Below, piece after piece: positions 36,464 through 44,204 of a DNA stretch of 64,000 nucleotides (position 1 is the first letter of the stretch; the number at the start of each line of letters is the position of its first letter). Where the stretch lies: NCBI RefSeq assembly GCF_016213215.1, contig NZ_JACRAW010000098.1, forward strand, positions 62,001 to 126,000. The letters are read 5' to 3'. The translations under genes and the position numbers were made by a program. The DNA comes from Bradyrhizobium sp. Its GTDB lineage: Bacteria > Pseudomonadota > Alphaproteobacteria > Rhizobiales > Xanthobacteraceae. Below the pieces are notes generated by a model. The model was not told where the DNA came from. It saw only the letters and a program-made list of their open reading frames with translations, and did not search any database.

Positions 36464-38605
36464 CTAGAAAGCTGCAGCAGCTCCGGCTTTCTGCTCAAGC
36501 GCGAAGAAATTCAGTTCCGACGCCGGAACCGGACGAGCGAACAGGTAGCCCTGCAGCTGGTGAACGCCTGCAGCCCGCAGCAATTCATATTGCTGCTTCG
36601 TTTCGACACCCTCGGCGGTTACGCTCATGTCGAGAGCGCGAGCCAGCGTGAGAACGGATGCCACGCTGGCGGCGCAAGCAGTATTGGTGGTCAAGCCTTG
36701 CGTGAACGATTTGTCTATCTTTATCTTGTCGAACGGAAACATGGTCAGATAACTCAGTGAAGAATAGCCGGTCCCGAAATCGTCAAGCGCAATCGAGACG
36801 CCGGCGTGCTTCAGCTGCTGGATAATCTCCCTGCAGTGGCCGACATTTTCCATCAGAATCGATTCCGTAATTTCCAGTTCCAGGCGTTCGGGCGGCAGCC
36901 CGGAGTCGACAAGTGCGCCCAATACAACGTTCAACAGCCTGCCGGAGCGGAACTGCACAGCCGACAAATTGATTGCTACCTTCAGGTGATCCGGCCACGC
37001 CACAGCGTCGGCACAGGCACGTTCCAGCACCCATTGTCCCAGTTGCTCCATGAGGCCAGCCTCCTCGGCGAGGGGAATGAAGCGGTCGGGCGGTATCAGA
37101 CCCATTTCTGGATGACGCCATCGCAGGAGAGCCTCGACAACACAGGGCTGGCACGAAAGGGCATCGAAAATGGGCTGATAGTGGATTTCAAATTCGTCGC
37201 GGTTCAGCGCGAGACGCAAATCGTTGACAGTCTGCAGCCTTGTTGCGGCAAGCCTGCCCATTTCCTTGTCGAAGAAGCAGAAACTGTTGCCTCCTTCGCA
37301 TTTTCCGCGATAGAGCGCGAGGTCCGCGTTTTGCAGGAGTGCGCCGAAGCTGTCGCCGTCGTGCGGGGCAATGGCAATGCCGATACTCACTCCAACGGTC
37401 ATTTCATGGCGATCGAGATTGAAGGGTGCCCCCACGACCTCCAGGAGCCGAACCGCGAGTGCGATAGCCGCTTCGCTCTGGTTCGTTTCGCTCCCTTGAA
37501 CGATCGCGAACTCGTCACCGCCCAGCCGCGCCAGGAAATCGACTTCACGCACGGAGGACTTCAGACGGCTTGCCAACTGCTTGAGCAGCTCATCGCCTGC
37601 CGCATGCCCGAGCGTATCATTGATATACTTGAAGCCGTCGAGATCGAGCAGCAGGACGGCAAACCCGCTGTCTTCACTTCGGTTCACGCGTGCCAGGGCT
37701 TCCTGAAGCTTTTCGTTCAGCAATGCGCGGTTGCCGAGTCCGGTGAGTGAATCATAGTTGGCAAGGTACGAAATTCGCGCGTATGGCGCGAGGACTCCGG
37801 ATACGAACAGAGCGCGGTAGAAGATAATGTACGCTATCGCCTTGTATACATGTCCGAGAACATTCTCCAGGTCGGTGACCTGGGCATAAAGGGTAAAGAA
37901 TACCTCGGCGAGGCCCATTATCCAGCAGCCCACCGCAAGCCAGTGTAGATCGACTGCACGCTGTCGGGTGCTCCGCCACATCAAGATCAACCCGGCAGAG
38001 AAATACGTTGCCGAGATAACGTACTCTGTGGCGATCTTGAAGGCCGTCAACCCCTGTCCAGCGACAAAGGTCTGCGGCAGCCAGCCGCGATGAACAAAGC
38101 CCAACCACCATCCTGCCGCGCTGACGGCAACAGCCGCCGCGACGGCAGCGTAACAGATTGCTGGCGGCCATGTTCTCAGCGGCAATAGCGCCACGCCGAG
38201 TAGCCCTAACGCAGCGATGGCGCGCCCGGCGAGCCAGAAGTTGATCGCTTTTTCCGGCCCGCTCGGCCCAAAGAAGTCCGGCATCCCGTCGAAGGACTCC
38301 GTGTGGGCAAAGTCGAGCAGCGCTACGGCCAGGAAGGTGGCGCCGAGTACGACAGCGTGGTTGTTGTTGGGCTGGTGGCGCAGATTCCAGCCCAGCCCGA
38401 AAACCATCGCGGAAACCGATATGGCCACAAATTCGAGGCTTGTATGCAGCGGCAGATAATATGCGGATTTCGAGAATAATCGGGTGGCCGGCAGAAGCGG
38501 CGCCACGCCAACGGCCAGCAACGTCAGGATCGCCAAACCGAAAGGCAGCCCGTAGTCTTTCACGTTGAAAGACCGAGCCAGTTCCTTTTTCGACAACGCC
38601 TGCAT
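36464..38605 (-). CDS. MASE-type membrane sensor diguanylate cyclase/phosphodiesterase
   Basis: A 713-residue inner-membrane protein controlling cyclic di-GMP. Residues 1-270 form a multi-helix MASE3-like sensor (about eight helices with LLDFAHTESFDGMPDFFGPSG). The GGDEF domain (about 275-440) has the intact motif at 362-366 and an RxxD inhibitory site at 353-356. The EAL domain (about 455-705) has EAL at 491-493 and the later NLSAVQFRS, ITESILM and DDFGTGYSSLSYL. All key residues look intact, so either activity is possible. It sits near opgDH and polysaccharide genes, fitting control of surface glycans. Confidence 0.93.
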   Translation of the reverse strand: MQALSKKELARSFNVKDYGLPFGLAILTLLAVGVAPLLPATRLFSKSAYYLPLHTSLEFVAISVSAMVFGLGWNLRHQPNNNHAVVLGATFLAVALLDFAHTESFDGMPDFFGPSGPEKAINFWLAGRAIAALGLLGVALLPLRTWPPAICYAAVAAAVAVSAAGWWLGFVHRGWLPQTFVAGQGLTAFKIATEYVISATYFSAGLILMWRSTRQRAVDLHWLAVGCWIMGLAEVFFTLYAQVTDLENVLGHVYKAIAYIIFYRALFVSGVLAPYARISYLANYDSLTGLGNRALLNEKLQEALARVNRSEDSGFAVLLLDLDGFKYINDTLGHAAGDELLKQLASRLKSSVREVDFLARLGGDEFAIVQGSETNQSEAAIALAVRLLEVVGAPFNLDRHEMTVGVSIGIAIAPHDGDSFGALLQNADLALYRGKCEGGNSFCFFDKEMGRLAATRLQTVNDLRLALNRDEFEIHYQPIFDALSCQPCVVEALLRWRHPEMGLIPPDRFIPLAEEAGLMEQLGQWVLERACADAVAWPDHLKVAINLSAVQFRSGRLLNVVLGALVDSGLPPERLELEITESILMENVGHCREIIQQLKHAGVSIALDDFGTGYSSLSYLTMFPFDKIKIDKSFTQGLTTNTACAASVASVLTLARALDMSVTAEGVETKQQYELLRAAGVHQLQGYLFARPVPASELNFFALEQKAGAAAAF

Positions 38606-39008
38606 TACGCATCCAGTTCGCTGAGGACTGAGCCTTCAAACTTGCCGCCGGGTCGAGTCGGTAGACAGCCGCTGTGCCACCGAAGGACCCTACGGCGGGA
38701 GTCTTTGCGAAGCATGAACCCGCGCATGCGAAGGATCCGGAAATGCGAAACCTGCAATCCGGCCCTGGGGGCTGGCATCGGTTGGCTGCCTGCAACGTTC
38801 GCCGGAGACAGTATGTTTGGAAGCTCCAATTCATGGTTAAGAGCATCTCCGTACAACTACTTAGAGTTGCAGTCCCAGAAACCGGTCTCGCGGAATGGTT
38901 GAAGGATTGCAATGCACTCCCGCGGTCCATCCAGCTGATGACCTCGCAGTCATAACTGCGCCGGAAGCAACTCCGGCGACCTCACATTTCCAGCGGGTTA
39001 ACTCTGAC

Positions 39009-39043
39009 GGAGAGGCCGCCGGTTCAATCCTTTCCGGCAGCAC
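39009..39043 (+). other. tRNA-Thr 3'-end fragment (attR-like)
   Basis: It matches 31 of 35 bases of tRNA-Thr positions 21948-21982, including GTTCAATCCT and TCCGGCAGCAC in the same spacing. It is in direct orientation to the tRNA and directly followed by a terminator. The T-stem no longer pairs, so it is not a functional gene part. Confidence 0.7.
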
Positions 39044-39047
39044 GAGC

Positions 39048-39076
39048 AAGGCCCGGGCTGAACCGGGCCTTTCGTT
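39048..39076 (+). terminator. Rho-independent terminator after the tRNA fragment
   Basis: A 9-bp stem AAGGCCCGG / CCGGGCCTT with a 6-base loop, followed by TCGTTTC. It sits where a tRNA gene's own terminator would be. Confidence 0.72.
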
Positions 39077-39204
39077 TCACCATTCTTGCTTGGCGGTGTC
39101 AGCGGCTCGTCTTTGCCGACAATCCATCACGGCGAAACTCGGTTTCAATGGTTGCGCGGCTCAATCCCGCGCATGACCAGTCTAACAGGTCGGAAAGAGG
39201 CGCC

Positions 39205-40542
39205 TCACGGCGCCGTGTTTCGCAGATCCTTGACGCGGACCGCCTTGCCCTGCGACCGCGGCACCGCGCCGGGCTGCTGCACCATCACGGTGCAGGTGAC
39301 TCCGACCATCGATTTCAGATGATGGCGGACTTCGCTCGCCTTCTTCTTACGCGCGTCATCGTCGGCCGGCACGCCAGGCAGCATTTCGGCCTCGACAGCG
39401 ATCGCATCCAATGGACCCTCGCGGGTCAAGATGATCTGGTAGTGAGGCGCGATGCCGGGGAAGCCGACCAGCACGGCTTCGATCTGCGAGGGGAACACAT
39501 TGACGCCGCGGATGATCAGCATGTCGTCATCGCGTCCCGTCACCCGCATGATCCGCCTGTGAGTGCGGCCGCAGCTGCACGGCTCGGACGTCAGCGTCGT
39601 GATGTCGCGCGTGCGGTAGCGGATCATCGGCAACGCTGCCTTGGTCAGCGTCGTGATGACGAGCTCGCCGGCTTCTCCCTCTGCGAGCGGCTTGAGGGTA
39701 TTCGGATCGACAACCTCGAACAGGAAGTGGTCTTCCCAGCCGTGCAGGCCGTTCTGCGCCACGTTGCACTCGCACGCGACGCCGGGACCCATGATTTCCG
39801 ACAGGCCGTAGATGTCGACCGCCTGGATGCCGAGCCGATCCTGAAGGTCGCGGCGCATCGCCTCGCTCCAGGGCTCTGCGCCAAAAAGCCCGCAGCGCAG
39901 CGGCAGCTTGCGCACGTCGACGCCCATGCTTTCCGCAACCTCGGCGATGTTGAGGGCGTAGGATGGCGTCGAACACAGCACCTTGGCGCCGAAATCCTGC
40001 ATCAGCTGGACTTGCCGCTCGGTGGCTCCGCCCGACATCGGCACCGTCGCGCAGCCGAGCCGCTCGGACCCGTAATGGGCCCCTAACCCGCCGGTGAACA
40101 GACCGTAGCCATAGGCATTGTGCACGATGTCGCCGGGCCGCACCCCGGCGCAGGCCATCGACCGCGCCATCAGGTCCGACCACAGGTCGATGTCGCTGCG
40201 GGTATAACCCACGACCGTCGGCCGGCCGGTGGTGCCGGACGACGCATGCAGCCGGATCAAATCGTCCATCGGCACGGCAAACAGGCCGAAAGGATAATTG
40301 TCGCGCAGGTCGGTCTTCATGGTGAACGGGAAGCGCTCGATGTCGGCCAGCGAGCGCAGATCCTCAGGGCTAACCCCGGCCTCGTCGAACTTGCGGCGAT
40401 AATGCGGAACCCTGGCGTAGGCATGCGCGAGGATCTTCTTCAGTCGCTCGAGCTGCAGCGCCGCGATTTCGGCGCGCGGCATGCACTCGACGCGACGATC
40501 GAACATGTACGGCTGGTCCTGATGGGCTACGGCTCGGGTCAT
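39205..40542 (-). CDS. paaK: Phenylacetate-CoA ligase
   Basis: A 445-residue AMP-forming aryl-CoA ligase of the PaaK family: phenylacetate + CoA + ATP to phenylacetyl-CoA. It shows the P-loop LHASSGTTGRPTVVGYT, the AMP-binding IYGLSEIMGPG, a zinc-like CSCGRTHRR segment and the C-terminal IIRGVNVFPSQIE, standard for PaaK. ATG at 40542 is used because GGAG lies 9 bases upstream; a second ATG at 40560 is less good. It ends an operon of 2-oxoacid oxidoreductases; there it could activate phenylacetate or recapture acid formed by side reactions. Confidence 0.92.
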   Translation of the reverse strand: MTRAVAHQDQPYMFDRRVECMPRAEIAALQLERLKKILAHAYARVPHYRRKFDEAGVSPEDLRSLADIERFPFTMKTDLRDNYPFGLFAVPMDDLIRLHASSGTTGRPTVVGYTRSDIDLWSDLMARSMACAGVRPGDIVHNAYGYGLFTGGLGAHYGSERLGCATVPMSGGATERQVQLMQDFGAKVLCSTPSYALNIAEVAESMGVDVRKLPLRCGLFGAEPWSEAMRRDLQDRLGIQAVDIYGLSEIMGPGVACECNVAQNGLHGWEDHFLFEVVDPNTLKPLAEGEAGELVITTLTKAALPMIRYRTRDITTLTSEPCSCGRTHRRIMRVTGRDDDMLIIRGVNVFPSQIEAVLVGFPGIAPHYQIILTREGPLDAIAVEAEMLPGVPADDDARKKKASEVRHHLKSMVGVTCTVMVQQPGAVPRSQGKAVRVKDLRNTAP

Positions 40543-40673
40543 CAACTTAACTCCAATCACAACGTCTTCATCCTTGCGGCCGACCTGCCACGCGGGATGT
40601 CACTCGAAAAATGCTTCGCACACGTGATGAGGGCGGTCCTCAAGGACCGCACCGTCCCCCGCCCTGCACGATC

Positions 40674-41249
40674 TCACACGCTCCCTGCGACTGCGGCCCG
40701 GGCGGCACCAATTCCGCTGCCCAGCGAAAGACCCGCATCGAGCGCGTCCATGTTGAGGTTGAGGAAGCCACGCGGCGTGCTGGCTCTCACCGCCCGCTCG
40801 ATGCGCCTGCGGTCGCAGACGCCGCTCAGCGCAATCAGCGCGCCGAGCGCGACCATGTTGGTCACCCGCTCGCTGCCGAGCTCAAGCGCGGTCGCACTCA
40901 GGGGCAGATGCAGGCAGCGCTGTTCGGCCTGCGCCGGCAGGTCCGGGCACAACCGGCTGTCGGCAATCACCAGCGCACCGGGCTTGAGCAGCGGCCAAGA
41001 CGGCTTCACCGCCAGGCGATCGAGCAGCACCAGGCTGTCGATCTCGGTGAGCAGCGGGAAGTCCACCTCACCCTCGGCGATCACCAGATCCGCGTTGCAG
41101 TAGCCGCCGCGCGAGGTCGGCTCGTAGCTTTGGGTCTGGGCGACATTCCTGCCCTCGGCCGCCATGGCGTCGGCAAGCATCTTGGCGCTCAGGATCAGAC
41201 CCTGCCCGCCGGTGCCGCCGAATCTGATTTCGATCCGCGATTCGCTCAT
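40674..41249 (-). CDS. 2-oxoacid:ferredoxin oxidoreductase, gamma subunit
   Basis: A 191-residue gamma-type subunit (KorC/PorC family). It starts with IEIRFGGTGGQGLILSAKMLADA, the glycine-rich stretch typical of this family, and shows the SYEPTSRGGYCNADLVIA and RVTNMVALGALIAL segments. It partners the alpha (42085-43251) and beta (41246-42088) subunits; the start overlaps the beta stop by four bases. It contributes to CoA binding and domain closure in the complex. Substrate class is not fixed by sequence alone. Confidence 0.9.
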   Translation of the reverse strand: MSESRIEIRFGGTGGQGLILSAKMLADAMAAEGRNVAQTQSYEPTSRGGYCNADLVIAEGEVDFPLLTEIDSLVLLDRLAVKPSWPLLKPGALVIADSRLCPDLPAQAEQRCLHLPLSATALELGSERVTNMVALGALIALSGVCDRRRIERAVRASTPRGFLNLNMDALDAGLSLGSGIGAARAAVAGSV

Positions 41250-42088
41250 GGTTTGGCTTCCCTTGCAGCCGCCGCAGCGCGTCGATAGCTCGTGCCGTAT
41301 TCGGGACGGTCATTCCTGGCCAGGATGCCGGTCGGCAAGTGGTTCGGACGGAACGGCATGTCGACGGTGTCGCGATAGGCGGTGGGACGCAGCTCGCTCT
41401 TCTGACGCAGCATCATTTCCGGCGACGATCCCAGATCATTCTTGCGGCCCAGGATCTCGGTGCAATCCGACAGGACTTCGATAAAGGCAAAGCCCGGATG
41501 CGACAGCCCCTCCCGAATCAGTTCCTTGAGCTTGGGCACATGCCGCGTCACCTCGCGGCCGACAAAACCCGCGCCCGCCGCGGCGGCGAGCGCGCAGGCA
41601 TCGAAATGCGGCTCGGTATTGCCGCGCGGCGTGGTCGTGGTCAGAAGCGTCTCCGGCGTGGTCGGCGAGACCTGGCCGCCGGTCATGCCGTAGACCTCGT
41701 TGTTCAGCATCAGGCAGGTGAGATTGAGATTGCGCCGGCAGGCATGGATGAGATGATTGCCGCCGATGGCGAGGCAATCGCCGTCACCCGAGATCACCAC
41801 CACCTGCAGATCGGGCCGCGCCAGCGCGAGTCCCGTGGCAAAAGCCAGCGGCCGTCCATGCGTGACGTGGAAGGTGTTGGCGTCGATATAGGCGGACAGT
41901 CGTCCGGCACAGCCGATTCCCGACACCACGGCGAGCTTGTCCTTGTCGATACCGAGGTCATGGATCGCCCAGAGCAGAGCGCGCAACGCGATGCCGTGGC
42001 CGCAGCCCGGACACAGGAAATGCGGCATCATCTCCTTGCGCAGATAATCCCGCACGTCGAATTCGGCAGTCTGATCGACCAGCATCAC
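41246..42088 (-). CDS. korB: 2-oxoacid:ferredoxin oxidoreductase, beta (TPP-binding) subunit
   Basis: A 280-residue thiamine-pyrophosphate-binding subunit. FLCPGCGHGIALRALLWAI (iron-sulfur and TPP area), SGIGCAGRLSAYIDANTFH, and the TPP motif SGDGDCLAIGGNHLIHACRRN followed by NNEVYGMTGGQVSPTT are characteristic. The last 60 residues are basic and less conserved. The start codon overlaps the alpha stop (4 bases), so they are coupled. In alphaproteobacteria such KorAB pairs act on 2-oxoglutarate or aromatic 2-oxoacids; the setting with IorAB and PaaK favours an aromatic or amino-acid-derived substrate. Confidence 0.92.
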   Translation of the reverse strand: MMLVDQTAEFDVRDYLRKEMMPHFLCPGCGHGIALRALLWAIHDLGIDKDKLAVVSGIGCAGRLSAYIDANTFHVTHGRPLAFATGLALARPDLQVVVISGDGDCLAIGGNHLIHACRRNLNLTCLMLNNEVYGMTGGQVSPTTPETLLTTTTPRGNTEPHFDACALAAAAGAGFVGREVTRHVPKLKELIREGLSHPGFAFIEVLSDCTEILGRKNDLGSSPEMMLRQKSELRPTAYRDTVDMPFRPNHLPTGILARNDRPEYGTSYRRAAAAAREAKP

Positions 42089-43251
42089 GCACCTTTAACC
42101 AGTGCCGCGGCGCGCGCGGCGATTTCCGACGGCAGAAGCGGCTCGCCGTTGAAGCGAAACAGACCATCGACCTTCGCGCCGCCCAGGATGCGCTGGACCT
42201 CGCGGCTGAGCTGGCCGGCGTTCAGTTCCGGCACCAGCACCGCGCGCGCATTCGCGGTGGCTGCCCGCAAGGCATCCTCCGGAAACGGCCACAGCGTCTT
42301 CGGCCGAAACAGGCCGGCGCGCACGCCCTGCGCCCGGCACAACTCGACGGCGCGGCTCGCGGCGCGGGCGGTGATGCCGATGGCGACGATCACCACCTCA
42401 GCATCGTCGCAGCCTAGCGTGTGCCACGCGTCGATCGCCTCGCGATTGAGATCGAGCTTGGAGAACAGCCGCGACAGGTTGCGGGTCACCGCTTCCGGAT
42501 TCTGGGTCGGGAAGCCGTTCTCGCTGTGGGTCAGGCCGGTGGTATGGGTGCGGTAGCCTGCGCCCGGACGCACCATCGGCGGAATGCCGTCGGCGCCGGC
42601 GGCATAAGGCTTGTAGTCCGCCGGTGGACCGCTCGCCCATTTGCGCTCGACCAGCGCGGTGTCCCTGACGACGTCGAGCACGACGGTCTCGGACAACTGG
42701 GCGACAACCTGATCGTAGAGGAGCACGACGGGGGTACGGAACCGTTCGGCCAGATCGAACGCGCGAATGGTCTCGTCGAAAATCTCGCGGACCGACCATG
42801 GCGTCAGCACGATGATCGGATAATCGCCGTGACTGCCCCAGCGCGACTGCATGATGTCGGCCTGCGCCGGACGCGTCGGCATCCCGGTCGAGGGCCCGCC
42901 GCGCATGACGTTGACGATCACACAGGGGATCTCGGCGCCGGCCGCGTATCCGAGATTCTCCTGCTTGAGCGAGAACCCCGGACCGCTGGTCGCGGTCATC
43001 GACTTCACGCCACCCATGGAAGCGCCGATCACGGCGGCCATCGAGGCGATTTCGTCTTCCATCTGCACGAACACGCCGCCGACTTCCGGCAGGCTGCGTG
43101 CCAGCCGCTCGGCAATTTCTGAAGAAGGCGTGATCGGATAGCCGGCGAAGAAGCGGCAGCCGCCGGCGATCGCGCCCAGCGCGCAGGCCTGGTTGCCCGA
43201 CATCAACGTCGCCGCCGGCCTGCCGGCCAGGGCGGGGTCGATCGCATTCAT
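42085..43251 (-). CDS. korA: 2-oxoacid:ferredoxin oxidoreductase, alpha subunit
   Basis: A 388-residue alpha subunit. MSGNQACALGAIAGGCRFFAGYPITPSSEIAERLA is the classic N-terminal pyruvate:ferredoxin oxidoreductase motif; EDEIASMAAVIGASMGGVKSMTATSGPGFSLKQENLGYA follows, and VNVMRGGPSTGMPTRPAQAD is conserved. The C-terminal domain resembles transketolase C (VVIVAIGITARAASRAVE). Together with the beta and gamma subunits it catalyses oxidative decarboxylation of a 2-oxoacid to acyl-CoA with reduction of ferredoxin. It overlaps both neighbours by four bases, so translation is coupled across the operon. Confidence 0.93.
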   Translation of the reverse strand: MNAIDPALAGRPAATLMSGNQACALGAIAGGCRFFAGYPITPSSEIAERLARSLPEVGGVFVQMEDEIASMAAVIGASMGGVKSMTATSGPGFSLKQENLGYAAGAEIPCVIVNVMRGGPSTGMPTRPAQADIMQSRWGSHGDYPIIVLTPWSVREIFDETIRAFDLAERFRTPVVLLYDQVVAQLSETVVLDVVRDTALVERKWASGPPADYKPYAAGADGIPPMVRPGAGYRTHTTGLTHSENGFPTQNPEAVTRNLSRLFSKLDLNREAIDAWHTLGCDDAEVVIVAIGITARAASRAVELCRAQGVRAGLFRPKTLWPFPEDALRAATANARAVLVPELNAGQLSREVQRILGGAKVDGLFRFNGEPLLPSEIAARAAALVKGA

Positions 43252-44204
43252 CGCACGGCTCCTTCCGTAGCGCGGACAGGATCGAGATGGACCCGGAGCG
43301 CGAAATCAGGACACAGCCACTCGCACATGCGACAGCCGGTGCATTTTTCGGGTGAGGCGAGTTCAACGATGCGCTCGGCGTTGAGCCGCAGGCAGCGCTC
43401 CGGACACATTTTCACGCAGATGTCGCAGCTCTTGCACCATTCCGGCGTGATTTCGAGCCTTACGCGATAGTCCGCATGGACCGGCATCGCCGGTGTAGGA
43501 ACCGTCGAAGGATGCGGCAAGCCCTTCCGCGCCTCCTCGATCCAGCGGCGACCCTGCCGGAGCGCCTCGATATTTACTCCCACCGTCTTCTTCGGCACGA
43601 AGTCGGCGATGATCTCTTCCCATTGCGAGGCGGGAAACTTCAAGGCCGCCGACAGCGCGCCCAGCAGCACGACGTTGGCGACGCGATCGTTGCCGAGCTG
43701 TTCGGCCATGTGGGTGGCGTCGATGGCGTAACCTTCCGCCACCTTTGCGATCACTTCATCCACGGTCTCGCGCACGTATCCGAGCGCCGCGCCGGGCCGA
43801 CGATCGCGACACGAGAAAGGCGGCACGATCTGCTTGGTATCGCAGATGAACACTCCCGTGTCCGGCTTCAGATAATTCAGCCAGCGCAGCCCCTCGGCCC
43901 ACTCCAGCGCGATCAGGAAGTCCGCTTCGCCCAATGGAATCGTCGGCGACCAGACGCGCTCGCCGAAACGCACATGGCTGAACACGGCGCCGCCGCGCTT
44001 GGCCATGCCGTGGACTTCGCTCTGCTTGACCTCGAATCCCTGTTGCTGCGCGAGCAGCGCGATCAGCTTGGAGACCATGATCACGCCCTGGCCGCCGACG
44101 CCGACCACGAGAACGTTGACCGGCTGCTGCTCGGCGGCGGCAAGCGTCGATGGCGCGGGCATGGCCTTCGCCAGTTCCGACGCCGTCGGAGAAGGACCAC
44201 TCAT
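43248..44204 (-). CDS. iorB: Indolepyruvate:ferredoxin oxidoreductase beta subunit fused to a 2[4Fe-4S] ferredoxin
   Basis: A 318-residue fusion. Residues 28-220 are the IorB-type gamma domain (NVLVVGVGGQGVIMVSKLIALLAQ, SEVHGMAKRGGAVFSHVRF), and residues 248-318 hold two cysteine clusters, CKSCDICVKMCPERC and CTGCRMCEWLCPD, as in KorD-type ferredoxins. IorB normally lacks the ferredoxin; the extra domain may pass electrons from both the Ior and Kor complexes. It overlaps iorA and korA by four bases at either end, which places it as the link between the two complexes. Confidence 0.9.
   Translation of the reverse strand: MSGPSPTASELAKAMPAPSTLAAAEQQPVNVLVVGVGGQGVIMVSKLIALLAQQQGFEVKQSEVHGMAKRGGAVFSHVRFGERVWSPTIPLGEADFLIALEWAEGLRWLNYLKPDTGVFICDTKQIVPPFSCRDRRPGAALGYVRETVDEVIAKVAEGYAIDATHMAEQLGNDRVANVVLLGALSAALKFPASQWEEIIADFVPKKTVGVNIEALRQGRRWIEEARKGLPHPSTVPTPAMPVHADYRVRLEITPEWCKSCDICVKMCPERCLRLNAERIVELASPEKCTGCRMCEWLCPDFALRVHLDPVRATEGAVR

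Larger units (their letters stand above)
21985..39043. mobile_element. Candidate genomic island inserted at tRNA-Thr, no integrase seen
   Basis: The left boundary is the 3' end of the intact tRNA-Thr (21948-21982). The right boundary is a direct repeat of that end (39009-39043, 31 of 35 bases the same), followed at once by a hairpin terminator that the intact tRNA lacks. Content is accessory: PRC-barrel proteins, sugar dehydrogenase, truncated MFS and HlyD-like genes, glycosyltransferases, osmoregulated-glucan genes and a cyclic-di-GMP enzyme. The genes beyond it resume as ordinary catabolic operons. No recombinase is visible, so an old or decayed island is the reading; an ancient tRNA duplication is the alternative. 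Confidence 0.45.
38606..39204. other. Gene-poor stretch with tRNA fragment and terminator
   Basis: About 600 bases between the GGDEF-EAL gene and paaK (both leftward). The only supported content is the tRNA-Thr 3' fragment (39009-39043) and the terminator (39048-39075). Confidence 0.6.
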